A stretch of 64,000 nucleotides of DNA, taken from the NCBI RefSeq assembly GCF_035582795.1, contig NC_134369.1, positions 55,490,001 to 55,554,000 of the forward strand, given 5' to 3'. The position numbers and the translations under genes were made by a program. The DNA is from Mycteria americana (Eukaryota > Chordata > Aves > Ciconiiformes > Ciconiidae). A model generated the notes under the pieces. It made no database searches. It was not told where the DNA came from and saw only the letters and a list, made by a program, of their open reading frames with translations. Positions within the stretch are counted from its first letter, which is position 1. Each line of letters opens with the position of its first letter. Positions 35,359 to 47,600 of this stretch are shown here, one piece after another.

Positions 35359-38300
35359 ATTCATAACAGATGGGGAGAAAAAGGATCATTAATTGATTCT
35401 TCAAATAAAACATCACAAGTATAACTGAGAGACCCGGTTGGAAAATCAAATGGAGTAAATTTTCAGAGAAGTTTGTGCTTTTCACAGAAGTCTCTTGGCA
35501 GAATGTCAAATCAGCTTGGTGATTAAGCAGCAGGTCATTTTAAACCATGTTTACATCAACAAGCCTCCGTAACCATATTCATACTAGGGCAAGGCATGGT
35601 ACACAAAGGGTTTGTTAGATTATAATTAGTTTCGATTACTTTCCATTATGTATCAGTAAAGGCAGCCCGTGGGCTGGCTCATGTTTCAAGTTACCCGGCT
35701 GTTCCTGTTAGTGCAGCAGTAGCTTTGGGTAAGCTATCCGCGTGACAATATCTACCAAAACCTGCCCAGCAGTGTTAAGTAGTGACCCCTGCACTTTTTT
35801 GGCCAATGAACCTGTACACGCCACCACCCGTTCTTCTTATCAAACTTTAAACTGAAAGTAGGACAAAAGTGGTATAAACAATGCAAGACTGTATTTCGTA
35901 AGAGTCTTTGGGCTCCCTGCAAGCAAGGCTCTGGATTACACTTTGAAAAGTCACTGCATTAAGCCACATTCTTAGTAGTGTATCGGTTCCACGGGAGAAC
36001 CAGACCTGTAATCTGTGCATCAGGAACTGGTGTTAGCTACTTTGCAGTCTTCAGGCCGACTTGTTTGTTACCTTTACCAGCAGTGCTTTTTACAGGCTGT
36101 TTGTTCTCAGGTGATCCATTTTTAAAACCACAGAAATACTATATGTTTTTAGTTTTATTTCATGAATTCGCTTGTCACGTGTAAAGGCGAAGCAGTCACG
36201 CTGACACTTCTGAAGGATGTTTTAATCCTTCTGTGTTATTATATAATTTTTTGATTCATTTTTATCTGGTGTGGTTTAGCACAGCAGTATGGACACACCC
36301 ACTGCATCTCAAAGTGTAATCTTTCTGACACTTAAATGACATTTTTCCATTTTCTTGGGTAATGAATAATTTACAATGTGGGCCTGGAAAGAATCTATGC
36401 TCACATTTAAATATCTGCAAAATTTACAGATACACTTTTTCATTTTGAAAGCTCTAAGGTGATACAAAATGTTTCACTTACCACACTTCCTTCTTTATCT
36501 CTAAAGAGATTATGCTCTGCAGATTGTAAAAACGCTTTATAAACTGTAGCTCCATCAACAATTTAAAGATACGTAACTTTTCAAGGCTAGTTGGTGGTTC
36601 TGCTGTCAAAAATTAAGGAGGAATTAATTAGAAAAACTGCTTAATCCAAGCCTATCTGTAATATTAAAAGGGGATGTATACATATTTATCTCTCTACATG
36701 TAAGTGTACATATTGAGGTTCAGAGGAGTCTGCATCTTACAAGTCTAGGAAGCCATTTGTGCATTTATTGTGTTTTATGATTTCTGAAGTTAGATTATTT
36801 TGTCTCAGACTGAGAACAGGAAAAGCTCATTTAAGGCTGAAGATTGAGAGAGAGTTTAAGGTACAATTGAGAGATACAGCAGATATATAAAGTAAAAAGA
36901 GCTAGTGAGAGGAGACAAGGCATCCAAACTCCTGTATTGCCAGAGGATGCAGTCAGACAAACCAAGAAGCAAGCCCTACGACGGGCAGTCCAGCTTGGAG
37001 TTGTGGAGGTAGAGGTCTGAACTCAGGGAGGAAAAAGGCAAAGACAGAGGCACACTGTAGACAAAAGAAAGAGGGAGGAAACAAGAAATAGCCCGGGACA
37101 TGCAAACAATAGGGTGGTGCAAAGAGGCTACTCTGTCCATCATACAAGTCATCTGAAAGACAAGGCAACCTCTTTATCAAATCTTGTCTGGAACTGCATT
37201 TTTCTTGCTTCATGTTGGGTTGGAGGTTATTTGGCAAAGGTGGATGGTATTGGTCACTTTTTCCAAGCATTACTGTTGAATATTTAACTCTTACCTTGAT
37301 ATACAGTAACTAACTTTGTTACCAGACAAGGCTTAAAGATAGAAACTAGTGAATCTCTAAGTGATATGACAGGCAAGGGTACGCCTCTTGAGAGCAGCAG
37401 GGTTTAACGGGATAAAGTAGCATTCCTCTCAAGCATGAGTTGTGGGATTCAGGGGAAATAGAGCATGTTCTTTATAATCAGTTATAAAGATGAGGCTTAG
37501 AATCAGTCCCGTTCCAATCACCTCAGCAAAGATCAGCACCTCATTGCACACAGTCACCCGTGCTCAACTAGTGTGCTGAGAACAGCATGTAGAAATGGTT
37601 AATGACTTAGAGCTTCACATGGCAACAATTGATCACAATTTCTGAATAAAAAAAATATTCACCCTCCAAATCTGGCTTTCCTGAAAACTGTTGTTATCTA
37701 GGTAATGGGATATTTTGCAAATCAGCTGGGCCAAATTAATCAGGTAATGCATATCTGCTTAACTCGACTGGAGTGGTGCTACACAGATATATACTAAATG
37801 AAGATGTCACCTAACAATTGTACTTGACTTACTAAAACCAGACCCAAGATAAGTTTAGAACTTTTACCAAAGCTGGTACATATCTGTACTTCCTGGCTGC
37901 CACTTTGATGCAACGAAAAGTTTTTCCTGAATATATATATCTTTTTCATATCATTTCATATCATTTCAGTACAATATTGTTTCTGACAAGCTGATTCATT
38001 ATTCTGAACTACTGATATGGCATACTCCATACCGCCATCATTGATCACCCAGCTCCTTACATCATTCTTATAGATCATTCTTGCACATTATCAACTCATT
38101 CCAGCTTTAAAGTTCCATCATCCTTGTCAAGATCTGGAAGTGCAGCTCAAGATATGGCAGTGTCCACAAATCAATAGTGGGTAGGTGCCATTTTAATGTG
38201 TCAGACAGCGATATATTTTAATATTTATTCATTTAAGTTCAGTACGTAAAACTCAAAATACACATGAAATACATTGAATCTTCATGTAAACCTCTAAAAA

Positions 38301-41300
38301 GAAAAGTGTTTATTGTGCTTCTAATGTGGAACCAAATGTTTAAGAAAAGGTTCTTTAAGAGTGATCTTGACACTTCAGTGCTACGAAGCTTTACAATATT
38401 GGTTGTTGGTATTGTAAGTCAGGGAGTCTGATGTGAGCAACACAACTTCGAACAAGGTTTTTTTCAGACTGGGTGCTTTAAGTATGAAGTTAGTCATTAC
38501 GCACCCAGTAAATGACCCGATTTTCAAATGCTGGTTACCCAGGACTGTATCTCATTGGCTTTAGAGTACATTCCATTAAAGGCAACCCAGACTGGAAAGC
38601 CAGATCTTAGAGTCCTTAGTGAGGGGACACCATATAGGATGCCCTCAGGCACAACAGCCATAAGCTCTGTCAGCATCTTCTCTTAAGGGCTTTTTAACAC
38701 TTATCCTGCACCCTGCCTTATCTGTATCACGATCGAACATACCCCCATGAGATAACTGATGCTTACCGTTATCTGAAATGATCTCGGAACAAAATGAAAG
38801 GACTTGACAAACCTCTGCCAAGGGACAGATCCTGATAACTGATTAACAGCTGTACCAGACCGTTCAGTCAGCGTGCTGCTTGAGGGCCCCATGAAGCCAG
38901 TCCGTACGCTTCACTGGGCATCCTGATGGGACGAAGTGGAGAAGATGCTGTAAGACCTGAGTTATCTTGGTGCTTCTCCCCTGTCATTCCAAACAGGTCA
39001 TGGTCATGATGGCTCCAAGGATTTTCCAGGAGGTCCTAGAGGTGGCTAATGGGGAATCTAAACCTGACGATGCGCCCTAGCATAGGGAAATAACATACTG
39101 CCTAGCAACTAGCCATTCCTGGGCAAGTCAAATAGCACAAGCTAGGTTTTACTATAAGCATCTAACAGTTTTTATTGTCCATCCAAATTTAACAACTGAT
39201 AAAGAAAAACAGCAGCATTATCTATTACTGATATTGTGTAGCAAATACAGTGGTCTAAAGTTATAACTCAGAATGTTAATCCTATCGGATTTTCCCTATA
39301 GTTCTATAAAATCACCACAGGAACTTCAGTGATAACAAATGGTCATTCGGTGAGTTTTATCTCTCATCTGAAAGAGATGAATCAGTCTGCTTCTATACAA
39401 AGCTAATGTTTAAATAATTCACTTCCTAACCAGTCATCAACAATATATGTTTGTTGCTTTGCAGCTAGGGGCTAGGTTCACAAACAGGAACTACAAGCCC
39501 AAGTGTTTCTGTAAGGTACTTAACAGCCAACATTTCGGCACTACTGATATTCACAGTCCTGGAGCTTGTTAGCCACTTGCTGTCATATGAACCTAAAACT
39601 TTTAGGGCCTTAAATGTTTGCTGATAAAATCCCATAGGTACTTCCATTTCTGCTACTGGGCACACACTTTATGAAGGGGAGAATCAGGCTTGCTCAACAT
39701 CAGCTTGCCTAGCTGAAGACAGCTTTTGTCCCAAACTAGTTTCCTGAACTTCAGACTGTCTTTCAAATCCAAGTAAGCTAGTAGTTCTTAAGGCCATCAA
39801 TCCTATAGATGATTTAGATGGTTTCAAAGATGCTCAGAAATAAAGAAAAACAATCTGAAAGAATAATGAACACACCTGGAATTTTTTATTAGGATCACTG
39901 TATTTAATCTGAAATCTTTTGAATTAATAATTCCAGGCTGGTGTTAGAAATTCTCTTTGCAGTAAGAATAATGTCTCTTAAATTGATGCTTGTAGGCCTG
40001 GATTAGAGCTCAGCTACATTTCTAAATCCAGTTTCTTGTTATCTTTAAAGTGTGTATTTGGAATTGTTCATGATTTTGTAATGAAGACTATTTTTTGTGC
40101 AGCATACGGAGTGATAATGTAAAAGCAGAAAAGATGAGAAGAGTTAGCAAGTAGTAAGTTAGAGTTCAGAAAAAAAATCCAGACTGATTTTTTTTGGCTG
40201 ACAATGTTATATAAAGATTTCATAATTAAGAATAGATACGAAGCTTACTCTAAATTTCAGTGCAACCAACTTAACCTCTCAGAATTCTGCAAGCTTTGGG
40301 AAACATTTTGGACAGACAATCTACAATGAGAGTATAATTTCAGTCAAAGCATATCACTACTCTTACTTCATGTTAATTGAGGAATGAGTTGCTCAGGGGT
40401 ATAAATTTCCACAATAAAGTGTTTCACTTATATTCCACTCCACTGTGAGAGTGAAATTTTGCACTATCATAGTTATAGTACAAAAACTGTGGACCTTTAA
40501 CAGAAAAGTTAACTTTTGCTAGAAGGTTGTAACATCTCATTGTACATTAATTCACTGACATCTTTTTAAAAAAGCAGCACAGCTTCTATCATATTTATTA
40601 CTTCTTATGAATGACATCAAGAATGGCTTCTTCTGAACTAAAGAGAAACGTGGAGGTTGGTAATTTGATTACTTGGAGGATAGTTCAGTTTCTTTACTTA
40701 AAAGTGACCAAGGTTAAAATCATAAGTAGCCAAGTTATTATTTTACCCTGAGCTATCTTTCACTTTTTCCTAATAGTGATGTAATAAACCCTTTTTAGTT
40801 ATTAGGTATTTTAGGTTGAGGGAAAAACTTTGTGTGAACTTTGACTAGATTGCAGAAAAAAAGATAGCTTAAATCTCCAAAAGATGTAAAAAAAATCAGA
40901 TATTGATTGTATTTAGGGTACTTATCTCTGTTCCTGCTTCAGATTGTATGACAAGTGACTTAAACATCTATATGTCTGCTTTCCCAGTGGAAGAACAGCT
41001 GTGGGAGTATTCAATTCTACGTAATTAATATTTGAAGTGTATAATACATGTGGAAAGTATTAAAATGACGTTTTCTGAATATAGTTCTCTCTTTACCGCA
41101 AGGTTGCATTGCTAATTGTCTAAAAGCATTTTGAACAGAGAAGTAATATTACAGATTATAGCCCGATAGGCTAATCCATTTGTGCTTTTGCAATTTTAAA
41201 GTTACAATGAATTTTGGAAAAGTGAATACTCTAGGAAATGAATATTTATCGGGGAGGAAAGAAATCTGTTTCTTACATTACAGGCCAGCAAAACTGCATT

Positions 41301-41557
41301 TTATGCCAAATGTTAAAGTGCATGTCTCTGGCTAATTTATTGAAAGATTCAGTTTGCATTTAGTCATAAAATGTCAGTGAAATAACCTTTTGACTTCAAC
41401 CTGCCTTGTGGGTTATAATTTAGAATTTCCCAGTGATAATAACTTCAGTGGAGCATGAGGAGGAAACTTCAGCTAAGTTCTCCAGCAAATCAGAATTTAA
41501 AATGTCAAAAAAATAAATGTGCTTTGTGTTTAAATGTATAATTATCTTTCTGTTAAG

Positions 41558-41669
41558 GCTGAAGAGATGATTTTGACAGGAGGCTTGAAATCTCTTCTTC
41601 CGCATGTGCTAAGAAGAATAATTCGATGCAACAGACTCAGTATTAGTAATACTTCTGGAATGGCGGAGG
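41558..41669 (+). CDS. DGLUCY: DGLUCY first coding exon (leader peptide)
   Basis: The acceptor after ATCTTTCTGTTAAG is followed by nine untranslated bases and an ATG at 41567. The 34 codons read as a leader with Arg at several spaced positions ([11 protein letters not shown]) and few acidic residues, as expected for mitochondrial import. The end, SNTSGMAEG, matches human RNTSSMAGE. The donor GTAGGT follows. The ATG lies almost at the exon start, so most of the 5' UTR must be on an upstream exon. Confidence 0.88.
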
Positions 41670-44600
41670 GTAGGTAAACCTAACAGCTCTAAGTGTAAAA
41701 GTGACTCCATTTTAGATTCATAGCTATGTGTTTTCTTTTTTTGTTTGTGAAGGAATGTAGGAATATCAAAAGCACTGAAGTAAAACAGATGAAAATGTTA
41801 AGTTGACTTATGTTCTGAAGTTACTTGGGTGTTTTGGAAATCACATTGTAAGCATCAGACACCGTGTTCTTAAATCACAAAGCTACGTCAGAGAAAATAT
41901 ATCATCCTACCTATGTAAAGTACATGGACTTTGTTTTCAAAGTTTGCAGTGTGTCCCTCAGCTCCCAGTTATGTCAGTGAGAAGTTACGGATGCAGAAAA
42001 TATTTGAATAATCTTTAACCAAATCTGGCTTTTCTTGCATACTTTATTATCACATTTGCAGGATGACAAACTACGTTCTTCACAGAGACCTTGCTTTACT
42101 TAGTGCATCGGGTACACTTTGCGGAAGAATGAGAGATGTATAGTTACTGAAGTGGTTTTCTTCTTCATTTGTTGCAGAAGTTGGAAATTACTGACTCAGC
42201 AAGACTGGGAATTATAAGGGGGAGGGAAAAAATAGTTTTGTACTCGGATAACTGAATGCATTCTGGAAAATTGATTTCTGTCTTGTCTCTCATAGCTGGA
42301 CTTTTACAGAAGCAGAGAAGTCTGCGTCATTGTTCTGATCAACTTTAAAATGTAACTTAACATAACTAAAAATACTGTGGCAAGTAGCTGATCAACAAAG
42401 CTGTGTGTAGTAGCGTCACTATAACATAAGAACATTAAGGGTCATTTTATAGAATCATAGTGAGTCTTGAAATTATGGTTTTCTTTTCCATCAGTACATA
42501 AGTTGAAAAATACTAATGGAAAACATGTTATAATGTTAATCATCTGCAGTTTGCCCCAACTGTATTTTTAAGTGCATGTATTGCTGCAGTAGTCTTAAAT
42601 GTGTTAGTTTTAACATTTGAAGAAAGTATTGTTTGCATACAAAGCAAGTTCAGACTTCTACCCATGAGTGTACCGCTCCGTTATGCAAAGACGAAAAAAA
42701 CTAGAGTAATTGGAATTTCTCAGAATCCTTAAAATTGTCTTACATTGTTGGGTGATATACTACTAAAATAATTATTTCTTACTGCCCTCATTGCCATTCA
42801 CCAAAGAAATTAAAAACTCTTTCTAAACTTCTCTGAATTGGGAGATGAGCGCGTCGAATTAATGCATAGGTTGATCAGCACATCCAGCTTCACTAACATT
42901 GCTCGTGAATATATTCATAATGATGGATATATAATGCAAGTATATACGTACGCTGATATGGGAAGGGAAAAATATCTTTTCATCTCTAAAGAAAGTAAGG
43001 ATATACTTATCAGGAGGAGCAATAAAGTTGTCAAAGAGTTATAACGATGCTTCCTGAGTTTATAGAATACCTCAAAGTTACCTACAGATTCAGTCTGTCA
43101 GCTGTGACTAGTATTTTAAATTCAGTGTTGTCTGAGTTGAATGCACTGACTAAAACCATAATTTTAAGAATTTGTGAATATCACCAGCAAAGTAGAAAGC
43201 GCCTGTGGATTTCACATGGACAGCAGGGAATGAAGTTGAGGGGTAACTGAATGTAGTATTTTATTCAGTGGTAAATTTAGTATGTTTATTGAACAAAAAT
43301 GTATTTCTGTATTTAGCAAGAAACTGTTTCTGTATTTAGTAACTTGCTAGTAATAAAATGAATTTTTGTGCTGAGTACTCCCAAGAGAGCAGTTTGTGGG
43401 CACATTCAGTATGCAAATACATGCTTACCTCAGCCTTTGCTTTGCATTTTTCCATCAGGAATAGAATTTTATCTTTTGGTTTCTTTGTCACCTTTGGTCA
43501 AGTGTAAGATTTGGCTGATTTTCTACAGCCTTTTAAGGCAGATCATTGGTTTCAACTAAATGATTGCCTCTTGGATGACAGACTACCGCAGTATTTAAGG
43601 AAGTGAGAGCTTCTATGCAGCCTTTTACTCGCCTGTCTGATATCAGACATGGTAATAACTTTTCAAGACAGTATTAATACAGGAGTTAGGGACTGTTAAT
43701 TGGCAGTTTTATACACCACAGACTAGTTGTACTCCGAATTTTCTCTCTGTATTTGAACAGCTAGTATTTACATGCAGGAAAATTAAAATGACATTGGTAT
43801 TAACTACTACTGTTTAGAAAATAAATGTTTGCTAAATGAAGGCATGTGAGCTTTCTTCATTGATACTCACTGCAAAAACGTTAATGTCTTTAGAAGCTAT
43901 CGCGTGGTAGTAATCAACAACCTTTTAAATCAAAGTTGATTGCGAGTGAAGAAAGTGTAGCAGTTCTATTCATTTTAGTTCTTTAAATTAGAAATACTAG
44001 AAATGACTGAGATTCAGTGCGACAGGCAAGAGTTTATTCCTGAGCTGTAATTTAATCTGTTAAATTGCAGCCCACACTAAAATTCCATAGCCAACAAACT
44101 CTAAAGAATGGGCAGCATAACGTCAAGATACCAGGAGTTTACTGTTGGACTGGCCATGATTTATAGCTTGGTATTAAATGAAACAAAATGGTGAAAGTGT
44201 GGTATGCAATAGCCTTTCTTTGGCCCTGTGCTAACATTTGCAAAGTAAAGCATTTTCCCATAGAATACTCATTTCCCGGGTTAGGAAATAAATTATGTTT
44301 ATATATAAATTCGTACAAGTGTTTATTAAAGTAATTATGCTGTCTTCATATTCTAGTACTACCCATGTCTGCCAACTATTTTAGCTGTGAACAACTTCAT
44401 GTACAGCGTACATCTAGCTATCATTTTAAAAAACATTTCAAAAAGTCGTTTTACTCAATTACGGACTTCTGAACCAAAAATTTCCTTAAGGCCTTTTTTT
44501 TATAGGCCATCTGAAGAAATCTAGACAGAAAAGTTACTGTTTCACAAAAAGCTGACTTAATAACCAGTCATTCCTACCTTCCACAATCTCAGGCTTTAAA

Positions 44601-47600
44601 CAGGCCAATGTCGTGATTTTGCACAAGTCCCTGGCTGATGACTTTGAGAAGTTTTGCCGTGCAAATGACGGACCCCTGCCGCTGCTGTACAGAAGTAAAC
44701 CAGGTGATTGGAAATGTCCTTCTCTGAGTAGTGATTCTGATATCAGGTAACTATGGACCAACTCTGCTTCTCAAAGTTCTGCAGTGAATGCTGGTAGTGA
44801 TTAGAAGGGTTTCAGGGAACAGCCTGCTCACACTGTTGTACATTTTGAACAAGTTTCTTCTATTGGAGTTACACCTTTGAATGAAAACTATGCATGAGTA
44901 TAACAGCCTGATTGCCTTGTTCTTGAGAAACATGTTATGATAATTGTGAGTATTACAAGTATTTCTCTAATGCAAAAGTGAAATTTTGTGTCATTTCTAA
45001 ATACTTTGCAGTCTGAGCCAGCAGAGTCAAACGATAGGGTTTTACCTTTGTTTTATTTAGTAGTAGCGCAGGCATGGTGGCTGCATGATATTCATAGGGT
45101 CTCTGAAATTTGAAGGATGTACTCCTGTAGTAAACACTAAAAGCAAGACGTAAAAGAGCTCCCTAATTTTTGAAGCCCTGAGACAAGATACATATAAGGG
45201 ACATTTACCTATAAAACCTAAAAAATACCGAACTCTAACATGTTCTGTTTACTGGCTTGTTTTTGTGCAGAATAAGGTGTTCTGGGGTTTTTGCATGTGT
45301 TTGTTTCATTGTTACACAGAGAGAAAAGAAATGGATGAAGTAGGCCGTATCTTGTGGATTGATACTGTATCTTGGTCAATTCAAACAATTCACCTTGTTC
45401 TCAAAAAATATGATAAAGCTGTGATAACTTCTTATTTCACTAGAACTGACTGCCTACAGTACAGAATATATGAGCATGGAGCTTGTACTGGATCACTGAA
45501 AAGCCTAAAGGAGTATTCTGAACAACTTGAGGACATGGTGACTTTTTATTTAGGCTGCAGCTTCTCTTTTGAAAAAGCAGTCCAAAATGCTGGCATTCCC
45601 GTAAGAAATGTTGAGCAAAAATGTAATGTCAGCATGTATAAGGTAAGTATATGCACACACACATAGTCTTTGTCATAACTTTGCCTTTGCTTGTTTGTCC
45701 ATATCCACATTATGTGCATATACCTATGGCTCAAAATCAGATCTTTTTTTCCTACCTGCATAGTAACTTTAGGCATGTGCTAGTGCCGAGTGCATAAAAA
45801 TACAGGGTAAAACATGCCCAGCCTCAATTCAGTGCTTTTCTCAACTTTCTGCAAGGCCAATCCGCTTTTTTATTCATTTACGGTGACAAAGTTTTTCCCT
45901 GTGTGCTGTGGCAGCCATTTCCTTTGGATTCTGATCTGGTTTGCCTTCTCTGTTTCAACCAGTGACCCATGCACTATTCTGACTATGCCTTTATACATGT
46001 CCTGCTCTCCATACCAGCTCCGGCTTGCAGTAGGAATATTCCTTTTATGAGCCCAGACAGTAGCAGTTTCTTCTGCACATATGATAGCCGCATTTTGGAT
46101 TTTTCCTGTGACAGTACAGCCTTTAAACTGTGTATTTGCTATGAACCCAGACCTCTGGGACAGAAGATGTTCCCAAAAACTTGAGGCATCTACCATAGCA
46201 CTGAAAATTATAACTGTGCCCAGAAAGTTTATAGTGCAGATTTTAATGTTGGCAGAAGTCCTAGAATAATTCTGGCTCCAGTAGGTAGACCCTTTAATAT
46301 TAAGAGCACTTAAGTACTCATCTGCATGCCTTTTTCATGTAGTTCATATGCTGTTCTACTAGACAAAGGTTATTGTTGTTTTCAGTGTTATCATTTCACA
46401 GTCTTTTTGCTATACTCCTGGTCAAAATGAAGGCACAAATATATCTCATACCAGATACCAAGCTTAAAGAAAAAAAAAATACAACTATGTCTCTGCTTAT
46501 GACATTTCAGAATTAGGAAAATTTCATAGTTTATAGCACGTCAATACTGTGAAGAACTGCAGAGTGTATTTCTTCAGTGACAGGTATAATGATTTTCATT
46601 ATAAAGATTGTTAATGAATGGTTTCTATAGAGCTCTAGCTGTCTACGTATCTTGTTTACGTTCGAATGGAACGTAGATATCAGACATTTTGTTCTAAAAA
46701 GCCAGACTGCTTTACTTCTGAATAGAAAAAGTGCTTCAGCATCCCAGCCAGTGAGGATGATGAATTCCACAGAGCATTTCTAGAGTCACAAATGTTTTTG
46801 TATGTGCAGAATTGGCATGCTGCTTCTGTAGAAGTGGGTACTGCCAGCAGCAGGAGGTCCCGACCCTCGCATGTTACAGAACGCTGTAGCTCCCCTGAAT
46901 TCAAATACAGAGGATAGATTCAGACCAAGTAGATTTGTTGCCGTGTGATACTTTTTATTAGCTTTTTCCCTTTCTGTACAGGGAGCACACGGTTATTTTC
47001 TGCCGATATTCAGAATATACCGAGCTCACCACACTGCATGCTGCATCTACCAAAGCAAGAAATGCATAATGTTGAAAATGTTAGTGATCAATATGAAGAA
47101 GCTCCAGGATGGAATGTTTCACTTCTGCACTGCTGGATCTTACAAAAAAAAATTATGGGATGCTAAGAAATTTTTTTTTTGAAGGATTTAAAACGAATGT
47201 TAGTATGCAGCCTTTCTAAACTCAAGTACAGCACAAAGTTTTAGACTTATGTCTTCTAATACTTTAGAAGTATTATTCAATATTCCTGCTAACACCTTGG
47301 ATTCTTTTAAACTGCCAGACAGCTGTGCCTTGCTACAGTGTTTCCACTTTTTGCTGCAACTTAGTAGTCACAATGAGACCTATTCCTGAAAGCAAGTTGG
47401 AAGGAGCTGTGCTAGCAACATCTGAATTAAAAGAAGCCCATGGAGCACCAATTCACATGGGTGACCCTGGTCAGTGCTTTTCATGTTTCACTCCGCATGC
47501 ACTTTACCGTGTATAAAAACAGAGCGGGGAACAATGGGAAGTGGTAGGACTGAAATACCTGCACTGGTAAATTTATTGGTTTAATCCTTTCTAATGGTCA

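Larger units (their letters stand above)
20216..41557 (+). other. Long non-coding stretch, probable 5' region and first intron(s) of DGLUCY
   Basis: About 21.3 kb lie between the CpG island and the first coding exon of DGLUCY. I see no convincing coding exon on either strand. The human gene has non-coding 5' exons and a long first intron, so untranslated exons are expected somewhere here or in the island. The stretch holds short tandem repeats at 25607-25670 and 35301-35358 and an unidentified patch richer in G+C at about 32.0-34.4 kb. The rest is AT-rich sequence without recognisable structure. Confidence 0.6.

Noticed and set aside
42450..42467. Short ATAGAATCATAG-type matches to the CR1 terminal repeat (also near 61007)
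   Set aside because: Only about 12 bp each with no CR1 body next to them, too short to call.
45265..45443. Open frame extending 179 nt upstream of DGLUCY coding exon 3, with an AG at 45269-45270
   Set aside because: Using that acceptor would put the downstream codons out of phase with exon 2, and the added residues have no counterpart in the human protein.
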